The translations under genes were made by a program, and so were the position numbers. Positions 52,296 through 61,201 of a stretch of DNA of 64,000 nucleotides are shown here, in pieces (positions within the stretch are counted from its first letter, which is position 1; each line of letters begins with the position of its first letter). The DNA lies in assembly GCF_004335085.1 (NCBI RefSeq), contig NZ_RQRS01000019.1:1-64000 (forward strand). The letters run 5' to 3'. The notes beneath the pieces were generated by a model. That model saw nothing but the letters and a program-made list of their open reading frames with translations. It did not search any database and was not told where the DNA came from. The stretch is from Pedobacter nototheniae. Its GTDB lineage: Bacteria; Bacteroidota; Bacteroidia; Sphingobacteriales; Sphingobacteriaceae.

Positions 52296-53891
52296 TTAAA
52301 ACCCTGCTGGGGCTGGGTGCTTGCCTTTAACATTAATAATAGTTTTACTAATTACGGGCTGCAAACCAATAATTACAATCGTAATTAAACATAAAACGGT
52401 AATCATTTCATAATAGTTTACACAGAAACTTAAAAAGGATTGCTTTTGAACCGCTTTACTCAACAAGCCTGTAGCGGCTTTTACTGCTTCATCTTTTAAC
52501 ATTCCTCTTCCAGACAATGCCGCTTGATAAGCTATTAAACGATCTTGCATGGCAGGATTTATCAATGTTAACCCTTTCTCCATACTATTGATGTGGGTGC
52601 CCTTAAAAAACAGTTGAAAAAAATTAATAAAGGCAAGGCTCAAACTAAAGGTACTAAACCTTACAAATACACCAACGGAAGCTGCAGATTGACTTAAATT
52701 GGATGGTACAGATGAAATAATGAACATTACAACTGGCGACATAACCATGCCTGCTCCCAATCCTTGCAAAAATAGTGGTAGTATAAATGTTTCTGCATCA
52801 GCTTCGCTTGCGAATAAAAAGCACATTAAACCGAAAAAAATCAGTAATAGAGAAAAACCAGCAATCCACAACATTCTTAATCCTTTTTGCCTGGTTAAAA
52901 ATCTTATAGAAATATAAGAACCAACACCTACACCAGCGATGTTAAATACCATTAGTTCGTTAGCATGTAAAGAATCCATTCCTAAAACAGATATAAAATA
53001 AGTATTTGTTAAAGAAAAAGCCCCTCTAATTATATAAAGGATAATAAGAAAGACAATGCCAATGCTAAAATTTCGCGATTTAAAAACAGCAAGATCAACC
53101 GTTGGTCTTTTTAAACTCAATTGCCTGAAAATAGAAACCAAAAACAAACCTAAAATTGCAAGGATACAAAAGATGATTCCAGAATCATCAAGCCAATCTT
53201 TTTGCTGACCGTAAACCAGCACATAAGCAATTAAAATAAGCATGCTTGCGAAAAGTAAAAAACTAGCCCAATCTAACTGATATAACGGCTTATGCTTTAA
53301 AACATTAACCCTATTTAGCATAATATAGAGCAATGCGGCACTTGGCAAAAAGAAAAATATAATGGCTTTATACAAAATATTATACTCGTAGTTTTCTACT
53401 AAAGGAGCGGCAAATAACCCTGTAATTGGAGAAACACATAAAATCATCCCGTAAAAAATAGTGTAACCTACCTCTCTTGAATGTTCAGACTTTAGGCGAC
53501 TAAAAAGCAGATTTAAGCATATACTGGTAATTCCACAATTTACAATTCCTTGCATAAATCTAAAGGTAAATACCAACCAAATTTCGCGAGTATTATAACA
53601 GGCGTAAGCAATTAGAATTTCTAAAACAATACAAATCAGCAAGTATTCTTTTGTCTGAATGCGTTCATAAAATCGCCTTTCCAGCGCAGTAAAGCTGGCA
53701 ACGGCAGCATAAAAAAGCAATAAAGAAAATTGAACATCGGCAGGCTCCATACCATAATAACCAGCCGCAGCGGTTCCATCAGCCGTAGAAAGCGCAAACA
53801 ATAGTACCGAGGCTAAAAGCAAAAAAAGAATCCCGAAGCGGATAAGCCATTCAGGCGCCCAGCTTTTAAATATTAAAACAGGGTTATTCAT
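52296..53891 (-). CDS. MFS efflux transporter, EmrB/DHA2-like (14 segments)
   Basis: The 531-residue inner-membrane protein has about 14 membrane segments. The order TolC, HlyD-like adaptor, MFS in one operon shows a tripartite pump of the EmrAB-TolC kind. Conserved pieces include FRFMQGIVNCGITSICLNLLFSRL and LFLQGLGAGMVMSPVVMFIISSVP. It starts eight bases inside the end of the adaptor gene, implying translational coupling. The substrate is unknown. Confidence 0.88.
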   Translation of the reverse strand: MNNPVLIFKSWAPEWLIRFGILFLLLASVLLFALSTADGTAAAGYYGMEPADVQFSLLLFYAAVASFTALERRFYERIQTKEYLLICIVLEILIAYACYNTREIWLVFTFRFMQGIVNCGITSICLNLLFSRLKSEHSREVGYTIFYGMILCVSPITGLFAAPLVENYEYNILYKAIIFFFLPSAALLYIMLNRVNVLKHKPLYQLDWASFLLFASMLILIAYVLVYGQQKDWLDDSGIIFCILAILGLFLVSIFRQLSLKRPTVDLAVFKSRNFSIGIVFLIILYIIRGAFSLTNTYFISVLGMDSLHANELMVFNIAGVGVGSYISIRFLTRQKGLRMLWIAGFSLLLIFFGLMCFLFASEADAETFILPLFLQGLGAGMVMSPVVMFIISSVPSNLSQSAASVGVFVRFSTFSLSLAFINFFQLFFKGTHINSMEKGLTLINPAMQDRLIAYQAALSGRGMLKDEAVKAATGLLSKAVQKQSFLSFCVNYYEMITVLCLITIVIIGLQPVISKTIINVKGKHPAPAGF

Positions 53892-54948
53892 GATCTGTTT
53901 TTTTAACCTTTACTACTGCGCTCATTCCTGCGTTTAGGTTAGTCATTTTTTTAGCTTCACCATCCAAAAGAATACGTACTGGGATGCGCTGGGCAATTTT
54001 AACAAAGTTACCTGTAGCATTATCAGGTGGAAGTAGCGAAAACCGAGAACCTGTAGCACCAGCAAGCGATTCGATTTTGCCAGAAAAGGTTTGATCTGGA
54101 AAAGCATCAACCTGAACTTCGACAGGCTCGCCCACATACATTTTTCCAACCTGAGTTTCTTTAAAGTTTGCAATAACCCACTTGCCTGCATCACGATCTA
54201 CGATATATGCAATAGTTTGGCCTGATTGAATCATTTGACCTATTTGGATTGTTCTCCTCCCCATTTTGCCGTTATATGGCGCAACAATTACCGTGTATGA
54301 AGAGTTTAAACTACTTCTATCCACTACAGCTTCTCTCCTTTTAATTTCAGAAGAAAGCACTTCGGATTGCAATCTAATATCATTTGTTTTAGAAGTTGCA
54401 GCTGCATATTCTTCCTTAGTCGCAGCTAAGTCTGCCTTGGCAATTTCCAGTGCACTTTCTACTGCTTCCAATTGCTGGCGGGTTGCAGATTCTACATCGT
54501 ACAGTTTTTTATAACGGTTGTATTCTTCCTGTTGCTTCCACAAACGAGCTTTAGCTGCATCAATTTTCGATTTACTTACCGCCGCCGTTGTGGCTGCTGT
54601 TTGAACGTTGCTTTTTAATACTGCAACCTGTGCTTTTGCATTTAATAAAGATGCGGAAGCCTCATTTTGCTGTACTGCGTAATCGCTGTCGTCAATTATC
54701 AAAAGAGTATCACCTTTTTTAACCTCCTGATTTTCCTCATATCTAACTTCTTTTACGTAACCACTTGCTCTTGCCGTAATTGGGTTAATATATTCATCAA
54801 TCTGGGCATCATTAGTATCGTTATATCGCATATAATGAATCGCGGTTTTCCCGCCCCAAAAAAGTAAAATAGCCAATACTAAACAAGCAATAGCCGTGGT
54901 AATTCTGGTAATAATTTTATCGGTTTTATTTTGTGTTTTAGTAATCAT
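53884..54948 (-). CDS. Periplasmic adaptor of the efflux pump, EmrA/HlyD-like
   Basis: The 354-residue protein has one N-terminal membrane segment (about 15-36), a lipoyl-like half (DAQIDEYINPITARASGYVKEVRYEENQEVKKGDTLLIID), a long coiled coil (about 85-200) and the second half with APYNGKMGRRTIQIGQMIQSGQ. It links the MFS pump to the TolC protein. It starts two bases after the TolC stop and overlaps the MFS gene. Confidence 0.92.
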   Translation of the reverse strand: MITKTQNKTDKIITRITTAIACLVLAILLFWGGKTAIHYMRYNDTNDAQIDEYINPITARASGYVKEVRYEENQEVKKGDTLLIIDDSDYAVQQNEASASLLNAKAQVAVLKSNVQTAATTAAVSKSKIDAAKARLWKQQEEYNRYKKLYDVESATRQQLEAVESALEIAKADLAATKEEYAAATSKTNDIRLQSEVLSSEIKRREAVVDRSSLNSSYTVIVAPYNGKMGRRTIQIGQMIQSGQTIAYIVDRDAGKWVIANFKETQVGKMYVGEPVEVQVDAFPDQTFSGKIESLAGATGSRFSLLPPDNATGNFVKIAQRIPVRILLDGEAKKMTNLNAGMSAVVKVKKTDHE

Positions 54949-54950
54949 TT

Positions 54951-56288
54951 TTATAACGTTCCTACGACTTTTTGTAATTGATAATATTGAATTTTTGCAT
55001 TAACACGAGCGGTTGTCAATTCGAAACGAGACTGCAATAATTGCGTTTCGGCATCCAAAAGATCAGTTAAAAGCGATAAATGGTTGAAATAGGTATTTTG
55101 CACTATACGATAGCTTTCTGAAGCTTGTTTAATATTCTCTTGCGCCACATCTATCCTTTTTAAAGATTCTGTATACCGCAAGTAATATTCTTGCACTTCT
55201 TGCTTAATGCGTTCTTTCACATCCTCATCTTCCACCTGTTGTTTTTTAAGTTGTAAAGTTGCCGCTCTCACCTTATTTTTATTGTTGTAGAACGATGAAA
55301 TCGGAATTTTTAACTTTAAACCAGCCATTCCATTACTGTATAGCGAAAGCGAATAAGGGTAAAACTGAATTTGGGGATAAGCAAAGGCGTATTCTCCAAA
55401 TAAACCCAATGAAGGCAAAATATTTGATTTAACTTGTTTCAACCTCAATTCTGCTAATTGCTGTTCTTTCTCAGAGATTTTGACCTGAAAAGAATTTGAA
55501 TTTGCTCGGTCCATATATTCTGCCATTCCTTTTAAAAAGTCTTTTTCATCACCATCAGAAATAACTGGATTAATAACCGTTTGCTCCTCCTTCCCGATTA
55601 AAAGATTTAATTTTTGGGTTGCTATACTGATGCTATTTTCAATTTCTGTTAATAGCATTTTTTGCTTGGATAAGCGAAGTTCGGCACGCAAAACATCACT
55701 TTTTAAAACCGCTCCATTTTTAAACATATGCCCAATTTCAAGCAACTGTTTTTCCCGCTCTTTAATATCCTGCTCCAATAATTTTTTATAGGATTGATTT
55801 CTGTATACATCATAAAAATAAACTGCTGCAGTGTAGTGTATTTCTTGAGTTTGAGCGCCTTGTTTTTCTTTCGAAATCTGTAATTCTGTTTTAGAAGCTT
55901 CTATTTCACGATTTGTTTTCCCTCCATTGTACAGATTTAAATAAGCATCGGCACTAATTTTATAATACTTCGGCTCTACTGGATATTGCGATGGAGTATG
56001 GAAAAGTCCGTTTTCATAAATAGGCATTTCAAAAATATGCGCTAAAACTGCATCTGCTTCTACTTCGGGCAAACGTTCTGCTTTAGCTACTTTTACCTTT
56101 GCTTCTGCGGTTTGCACATCAAGCTGTTGCATCTTTATTTTTTTGCTATTGCTATCTGCAAGTTGCCAAACCTGATTAATGTTGAGCGTTGTTATTTCCT
56201 TGACTTCACTTTGTGCATAACTAAAAATGGATGATAAAAGAAGGGATATGCACATCCAAAACACTCTTTTATACCTTGTAAAATTCAT
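54951..56288 (-). CDS. TolC-family outer-membrane efflux protein
   Basis: The 445-residue precursor has a signal peptide (CISLLLSSIFSYAQ, ends near residue 26) and two tandem outer-membrane-efflux repeats with long helices (about 50-240 and 250-440). It forms the outer exit duct for the EmrAB-like pump. It is first in the operon, divergent from an AraC-family gene across an 88-base gap that must hold both promoters. Confidence 0.92.
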   Translation of the reverse strand: MNFTRYKRVFWMCISLLLSSIFSYAQSEVKEITTLNINQVWQLADSNSKKIKMQQLDVQTAEAKVKVAKAERLPEVEADAVLAHIFEMPIYENGLFHTPSQYPVEPKYYKISADAYLNLYNGGKTNREIEASKTELQISKEKQGAQTQEIHYTAAVYFYDVYRNQSYKKLLEQDIKEREKQLLEIGHMFKNGAVLKSDVLRAELRLSKQKMLLTEIENSISIATQKLNLLIGKEEQTVINPVISDGDEKDFLKGMAEYMDRANSNSFQVKISEKEQQLAELRLKQVKSNILPSLGLFGEYAFAYPQIQFYPYSLSLYSNGMAGLKLKIPISSFYNNKNKVRAATLQLKKQQVEDEDVKERIKQEVQEYYLRYTESLKRIDVAQENIKQASESYRIVQNTYFNHLSLLTDLLDAETQLLQSRFELTTARVNAKIQYYQLQKVVGTL

Positions 56289-56376
56289 ATTCGTTAATTA
56301 ATGATGCAAATTTCGCTCAAGAATTGTTTCTTTGTTTTATCTAAACAGCCTTATATTTATTCAAACCAGCCAAAAT

Positions 56377-57192
56377 ATGAAACTTAGCAACGAAGAGCTT
56401 TTATTTGCATTGGACGAAAAACCAGAAACAATGTATGTTTGGCACAGCAGGTTTGAAGATCGCTTTCAAGATCACACACATTTAAAAGGACAACTAACTT
56501 ACGTAGAGGGTGGTGTAATATTTTTACACACAGACGAAAAGTCGTATTTTCTTCCGGCAAGGCATTATGTTTGGATCCCTGCTGGGGTTGAGCATCATTT
56601 ACAACATCGCTACCATGCAGCCATAACCCGTAATATTTATTTTGACACAAAAACTGACGAAAGCAACCCTTTTTACAAGCAAATAGGCATTTATCCTGTA
56701 AATAATTTACTACTGGAAATGTTCTTATTTTCTGAAAGATGGAATGGAAATATCTTTCCTGGAACACAGGAATATGATTTTTTAAATACTTTGAAGAATA
56801 TTTTACCAGTAGTAAGTCAAAACCCGTTACCAATTGCTGTACCAACAACCGCTAATGAACGGTTAAGACCATCTTTAGCCTACATTAATTTAAACGCTGG
56901 CGATGATTCTCTTAGCTTGGAAAGCGTAGCTGCTGCCAATGGTTTTAGTGAAAGAACTTTATCCCGAATTTTTCAATCGGCATTAAATATTTCTTTCTTC
57001 CAATATTTAAAACTGGTAAGAATGACCAAGGCAATGGAAAAATTATTGGAAAGCGATTTAACCATTAGTGAGATTGCGTATTCTGTGGGCTATAACAGTA
57101 TTTCTTCTTTCAGCAATACTTTTTCAAAGATGGTTGGCAAAAGACCGTCAGATTTTAAAGATTTAAAACATACTACACTTACCAAACTTTAA
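56377..57192 (+). CDS. AraC-family transcriptional regulator
   Basis: The 271-residue protein has an N-terminal cupin-like sensor (about 10-100, HLKGQLTYVEGGVIFLHTDEKSYFLPARHYVWIPAGVEHHLQH) and a C-terminal double helix-turn-helix (about 170-265, LESVAAANGFSERTLSRIFQ and ISEIAYSVGYNSISSFSNTFSKMVGKRPSDF). I chose the ATG at 56377 (MKLSNEELLFALDE) over an upstream non-ATG start. Divergent to the efflux operon, it is the likely controller of the pump. Confidence 0.92.
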   Translation: MKLSNEELLFALDEKPETMYVWHSRFEDRFQDHTHLKGQLTYVEGGVIFLHTDEKSYFLPARHYVWIPAGVEHHLQHRYHAAITRNIYFDTKTDESNPFYKQIGIYPVNNLLLEMFLFSERWNGNIFPGTQEYDFLNTLKNILPVVSQNPLPIAVPTTANERLRPSLAYINLNAGDDSLSLESVAAANGFSERTLSRIFQSALNISFFQYLKLVRMTKAMEKLLESDLTISEIAYSVGYNSISSFSNTFSKMVGKRPSDFKDLKHTTLTKL

Positions 57193-57195
57193 ACT

Positions 57196-57429
57196 TTATT
57201 TTAAAACGCCGATTATTGTAAATTTCTCGAAAACTGTTTCTGTATGTGGTGCATCGGGCATTTCATCCGTTAAATCCTGTCCTGCCCAATGTTCATAATG
57301 TTTGCCATTACGCCATAAACGGCTTTCGGTTACTTCATAAATAAATCCTTTGTAGGCTACCCAAATTTGAGGCTTATCCTGTCCATTACGTAGCGCAAGC
57401 TGCTGTTTGGTATATATTGGCAAATCCAT
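57196..57429 (-). CDS. Cytochrome b5-like heme/steroid-binding domain protein
   Basis: The 77-residue single-domain protein reads WVAYKGFIYEVTESRLWRNGKHYEHWAGQDLTDEM, with His44 or His47 and the later His62 as possible heme ligands. This is the compact bacterial cytochrome b5-like type. Its ATG overlaps the lycopene cyclase stop (TAATG), so the two are coupled. A role as electron carrier to a membrane enzyme, perhaps a carotenoid-modifying one, is inferred from position only. Confidence 0.85.
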   Translation of the reverse strand: MDLPIYTKQQLALRNGQDKPQIWVAYKGFIYEVTESRLWRNGKHYEHWAGQDLTDEMPDAPHTETVFEKFTIIGVLK

Positions 57430-58109
57430 TATTTGGCTGCTTTACTTTTAAAAAACTCATATAAATACACATTCATCAGCAATAGTGCCATCAGGTAAAA
57501 ATGATCTTCAAAAGGAATAGTTCCCACCCGCATGCCTAAAATTTCTTTGTTATTGTAAATTACAACTGGAATGGAGGTTAAAAAGCCATTAACGATGTAA
57601 AATGGGATTAATGAAACAACATAAGCACGATAAAAGCGATACATAAACCTAAATTGTTTATTAAAGTACTCTACATAGATCAAAACAATAAACAAAAACC
57701 CAAAATTTATTAATGTATACCATTTGTGGTAACCAAAAAATAAAATGGCTACACACAATCCTAAAAATAAATTACTTAAGGCTAAGCTATATTTTTGTAA
57801 ATTATTTGCAGGAAAATAAGCATTTAAGCATTCGTAAATAAAAATGCATGCATAGGGAACTGTTAAAAAAAATAAAATTTCTTCAAGTGGTAAGCCTAAT
57901 AAATCTATTCCTACTAAATATTTTGGGTTAAATGACCATACGTTAAGTTTCACGAATAAAAGATCCCAAACCAGAAAAATAATTCCTGTTAAAAAAATTG
58001 CAGGAAATACAAATTTCCACTTGCTAAAAAAATGAACTTTTTTATCAAACGACAAAACCAATGGAAAAAATATTACAGCAATGTTAATGAGTAAATAGGT
58101 ATAGTTCAT
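57429..58109 (-). CDS. Lycopene cyclase, CrtYcd-type membrane protein
   Basis: The 226-residue protein has six or seven membrane segments. The domain signature PLEEILFF is at residues 74-81, with WDLLFVKLNVWSFNPKYLVGI before it and VPYACIFIYECLNAYF after it. In Bacteroidota and actinobacteria such proteins close the rings of lycopene to make beta-carotene. One fused chain carries both halves seen as separate CrtYc and CrtYd in actinobacteria. It is second of three tightly packed genes, divergent from crtI. Confidence 0.9.
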   Translation of the reverse strand: MNYTYLLINIAVIFFPLVLSFDKKVHFFSKWKFVFPAIFLTGIIFLVWDLLFVKLNVWSFNPKYLVGIDLLGLPLEEILFFLTVPYACIFIYECLNAYFPANNLQKYSLALSNLFLGLCVAILFFGYHKWYTLINFGFLFIVLIYVEYFNKQFRFMYRFYRAYVVSLIPFYIVNGFLTSIPVVIYNNKEILGMRVGTIPFEDHFYLMALLLMNVYLYEFFKSKAAK

Positions 58110-58643
58110 TTATAAGTTTTTTTGGAGTATTTTAATTTCTTGAGCCGTACAACGCTTACTATCAATCATAAATTTAGCAACGTTTTTAATCAGGTCCTCA
58201 TCTGTATTTCCAAAGTTATGATTTTGATAGTGCTTTACAATTTCCTTTCTATCCACATCCAAATCTTTACTAAATCCTAAAAAAGAAGGTGTGAAATGCT
58301 CAATTGAAAAACGCATAAAGCGAATCTCCATGTTTTCTTTATCCATGTTAATTGCTTTCTTCATTGTTTTTAATGATCTGCTAACATATTTAATTTTGTT
58401 ATAGGGATTCCACGAGTGCTTGGCCTTTAATGCTTCCAATGTTCCGGTATAGGCGGTTATTAAAGCCGTTTTGTTGGGCAGTTGATCCAGTTTTTTAAAA
58501 AGAGAATCCGTTAGTTTAGAATTTTCTACCGCCTTAACCATATTGGTTTTTAGCTCGGTTATTTCTTTATTGCTCAATTGCGCCTTGCAAAAGCTCGTTG
58601 CCAACACACAAAACAATAAAATTATGGCTCTCAAATTAATCAT
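58110..58643 (-). CDS. Exported protein of unknown function, first gene of the lycopene cyclase operon
   Basis: The protein has 177 residues from the ATG at 58643, with signal peptide MINLRAIILLFCVLATSFCKAQ. An upstream in-frame start would add ten residues before it. The mature part is helical and polar, with LKAKHSWNPYNKIKYVSRSLKTMKKAI and EIRFMRFSIEHFTPSFLGF. I recognise no family. The stop is directly followed by the lycopene cyclase ATG, so it is in the same operon, which hints at an envelope or carotenoid-linked role without proof. Confidence 0.8.
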   Translation of the reverse strand: MINLRAIILLFCVLATSFCKAQLSNKEITELKTNMVKAVENSKLTDSLFKKLDQLPNKTALITAYTGTLEALKAKHSWNPYNKIKYVSRSLKTMKKAINMDKENMEIRFMRFSIEHFTPSFLGFSKDLDVDRKEIVKHYQNHNFGNTDEDLIKNVAKFMIDSKRCTAQEIKILQKNL

Positions 58644-58770
58644 GTATCTGGCAAAAATAGTAAAACAAAGCATTTTACATGCATTATAGTTATTACAAAG
58701 AGGTTTCTTTTAATTATCTGTTATCAACATTATACAAACAAATTCGGGTTTATTTACTTTATTTATAGCA

Positions 58771-60252
58771 ATGAATAAAAAACCTCATGTTACTGTAATT
58801 GGTGCGGGTTTCGCCGGACTAGCTGCCGCTGCTTTGTTAGCAAAAAATGGCTGTGATGTTACCGTAATTGAAAAACATAATATGGCTGGTGGTCGTGCAC
58901 GTAGCTGGGAAAAAGATGGATTTACCTTCGATATGGGACCAAGTTGGTACTGGATGCCCGATGTTTTTGAAAATTATTACAATCTGTTTCGTAAAACCAC
59001 ATCTGATTTTTATAAACTTGAAAGATTAAGTCCTTCCTATCGGATTTATTTTGGGAAAGAAGACACTCTTGATGTACCCGCAACATTAGAGGCTCTTTAT
59101 CAGCTTTTTGAATCGTTGGAACCAGGAAGCAGCAAAAATCTTGATTCGTTTTTAGCACAAGCGAAATACAAATACGATGTTGGCATGAATGAATACGTAT
59201 TTAAGCCATCTCATAGTGTGATGGAATATTTCGATCCCCGTTTAGCAATAAGTGGCATAAAATTGCAACTGTTGGGCAATATGAGGAAACATGTGCATAA
59301 ACTTTTTAAAAATGATAAACTGAGGAAGCTCTTAGAATTTCCTGTATTATTTTTAGGTGCTACCCCACAAAATACACCTGCTCTGTATAGCTTAATGAAT
59401 TATGCTGATTTAGTTTTAGGCACTTGGTACCCAATTGGTGGAATGCGGAAAATTGTTGATGCCATGCAACAAATAGCCGAAGAACATGGTGTAAAGTTTA
59501 TATTCAATACGGAAGTAACTAAAATAGATGTAAAAAGCGGAAAGGCTGAAGAAATTCAGACTGCTAAAGGAAGTTTCAAAACAGATTTTGTGGTTGGCAA
59601 TGCTGATTATCATCATATAGACCAAAAATTATTGGAGCAAAAATATAGAAACTACGATGCTAATTATTGGGATAAACGAACAATGGCGCCATCGTGCCTG
59701 TTATTTTATATAGGCTTAAATAAAAAGCTAAAGAATATTTTACACCACAATTTATTCTTTGACGAAAATTTTGATCAACATGCTGAAGAAATTTATGCTA
59801 ATCCACAATGGCCATCAAAACCCTTATTTTATGCTTGCTGCCCTTCTATAACGGATACTACGGTAGCGCCTGATGGTTGTGAAAATTTATTTTTTCTGAT
59901 TCCATTGGCACCTGGTTTAACGGATAGTGAGGAAGAAAGAGAAAAATATTTCGAATTGTTGTTAAATCGCTTTAAAAATTTAACTGGAAACGACATTAAA
60001 GATAATGTTCTGTTTAAACGGAGTTATGCCATGAATGATTTTGTTGAGGATTATCATGCCTTTAAGGGTAATGCTTATGGCTTGGCAAACACTTTAAAGC
60101 AAACAGCATTCTTAAAACCGAGCATGAAAAGCAAGGTAACAAATCTTTTATATACCGGACAATTAACCGTTCCAGGTCCTGGAGTACCTCCTGCAATCAT
60201 ATCAGGACAAGTGGTGGCAAAAGAAATAATAAAAAAACTAAAAAAGACTTGA
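58771..60252 (+). CDS. crtI: Phytoene desaturase (CrtI family)
   Basis: CrtI desaturates phytoene to lycopene with FAD. The 493-residue protein has the dinucleotide motif VIGAGFAGLAAAALLAKNG at residues 9-27, MAGGRARSWEKDGFTFDMGPSWYWMP, and the C-terminal family signature YTGQLTVPGPGVPPAIISGQVVA. It is divergent from the lycopene cyclase operon across about 127 bases. No crtB follows, unlike many related clusters. A carotenoid isomerase-like relative is less likely given the conserved C-terminal signature. Confidence 0.93.
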   Translation: MNKKPHVTVIGAGFAGLAAAALLAKNGCDVTVIEKHNMAGGRARSWEKDGFTFDMGPSWYWMPDVFENYYNLFRKTTSDFYKLERLSPSYRIYFGKEDTLDVPATLEALYQLFESLEPGSSKNLDSFLAQAKYKYDVGMNEYVFKPSHSVMEYFDPRLAISGIKLQLLGNMRKHVHKLFKNDKLRKLLEFPVLFLGATPQNTPALYSLMNYADLVLGTWYPIGGMRKIVDAMQQIAEEHGVKFIFNTEVTKIDVKSGKAEEIQTAKGSFKTDFVVGNADYHHIDQKLLEQKYRNYDANYWDKRTMAPSCLLFYIGLNKKLKNILHHNLFFDENFDQHAEEIYANPQWPSKPLFYACCPSITDTTVAPDGCENLFFLIPLAPGLTDSEEEREKYFELLLNRFKNLTGNDIKDNVLFKRSYAMNDFVEDYHAFKGNAYGLANTLKQTAFLKPSMKSKVTNLLYTGQLTVPGPGVPPAIISGQVVAKEIIKKLKKT

Positions 60253-60411
60253 CAAATTTAAAATTTCGCTTATCTTTATAACCACAAAACAAAAATACTG
60301 TACTTGCCCTTTAAAAAAGACAATAAAATTTAAATCAGCAAGTGTTTCGGAATTAGAGAGAAGGATGTTGAAATACAAAATAAGAATCAACTAACCAAAT
60401 ATATGATAAGC

Positions 60412-60448
60412 AAAAAAGGCCAGGAAATTTCCAGGCCTTTTGCTTTTT
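60412..60448 (+). terminator. Hairpin terminator downstream of crtI
   Basis: AAAAGGCC (60414-60421) pairs with GGCCTTTT (60434-60441), with an inner GGAAATTTCC self-complement and a T-rich tail. It is 160 bases past the crtI stop, a long 3' tail with no gene in it. Confidence 0.65.
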
Positions 60449-60486
60449 AAGATCATTCGATTTCAAATTTATTACGAATTAAACTA

Positions 60487-60520
60487 AAAATAAAAAGCCC
60501 GAATAAATTCGGGCTTTTCT
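60487..60520 (-). terminator. Intrinsic terminator after the ECF sigma gene
   Basis: AAAAGCCCGAAT (60493-60504) pairs perfectly with ATTCGGGCTTTT (60507-60518). By strict pairing the loop is two bases, so the top pairs open. A T run follows on the minus strand. Confidence 0.8.
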
Positions 60521-60534
60521 AATTATTTTAAGGT

Positions 60535-61068
60535 TTATGAAACCAATTCGGCGATTTGAATTTCTTTTGAATATGTTTTCAAATATTTTTTAAGAATTCC
60601 TCTTGCTACGTGAATACGAGTTTTTACCGTTCCAATTGGAATCTGCAACATATCTGCAATTTCATGGTATTTATACCCTTCAAAATAACGGATAAATGGC
60701 ACGTAATATTCTTCAGGTAACTGAGATAATGCTTTGTTAATATCGCCTAATACAAATTTACTTTCAGCATCATTCTTTGTTGCACTAAAAGAAAGATTTG
60801 CTGATGATATATCTTCGCTTTGCGTAATTAAAGTATTTGTTTTAACCAAGCGGCGATAATTATTAATGAAAGTATTTTTCATTATTGTAAACAACCATCC
60901 TTTTAAATTCGTTCCTTCTTTAAACTTGTTATAGTACGTAATAGCTTTGAGCATAGTATCCTGCACAAGGTCATTTGCGTCTTCTGCATCTTTTGTAAAG
61001 TTCAAAGCATAAGATCTAAGAGATACCGAGTGATGGTTAACTAGATGATTGAATTCAAATTTTGTCAT
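60535..61068 (-). CDS. ECF RNA polymerase sigma factor
   Basis: The 177-residue protein has region 2 (about 10-75, LRSYALNFTKDAEDANDLVQDTMLKAI, LKGWLFTIMKNTFINNYRR) and region 4 (about 110-165, LSQLPEEYYVPFIRYFEGYKYHEIADMLQIPIGTVKTRIHVARG). The sequence is of the well-conserved Bacteroidota type found beside carotenoid genes in many species. No anti-sigma gene is adjacent. It has its own terminator. Confidence 0.92.
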   Translation of the reverse strand: MTKFEFNHLVNHHSVSLRSYALNFTKDAEDANDLVQDTMLKAITYYNKFKEGTNLKGWLFTIMKNTFINNYRRLVKTNTLITQSEDISSANLSFSATKNDAESKFVLGDINKALSQLPEEYYVPFIRYFEGYKYHEIADMLQIPIGTVKTRIHVARGILKKYLKTYSKEIQIAELVS

Positions 61069-61201
61069 GATGTTTTAGCTTTAGGTAAGATTTAATAAAC
61101 AAATGAATTGTCCAATATTTCGCTAAAAACTAAACAAACTTAATACCAAAAAATATTTATGGTGTGCCAAAACCTAAATAACTCCTTGAAGCTACTTTTC
61201 G

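Noticed and set aside
56384..56848. 154-codon minus-strand frame
   Set aside because: Antisense to the AraC-family gene; it lacks any recognisable domain.
60253..60411. A possible small gene after crtI
   Set aside because: Only very short frames occur between the crtI stop and its hairpin; none has supporting context.
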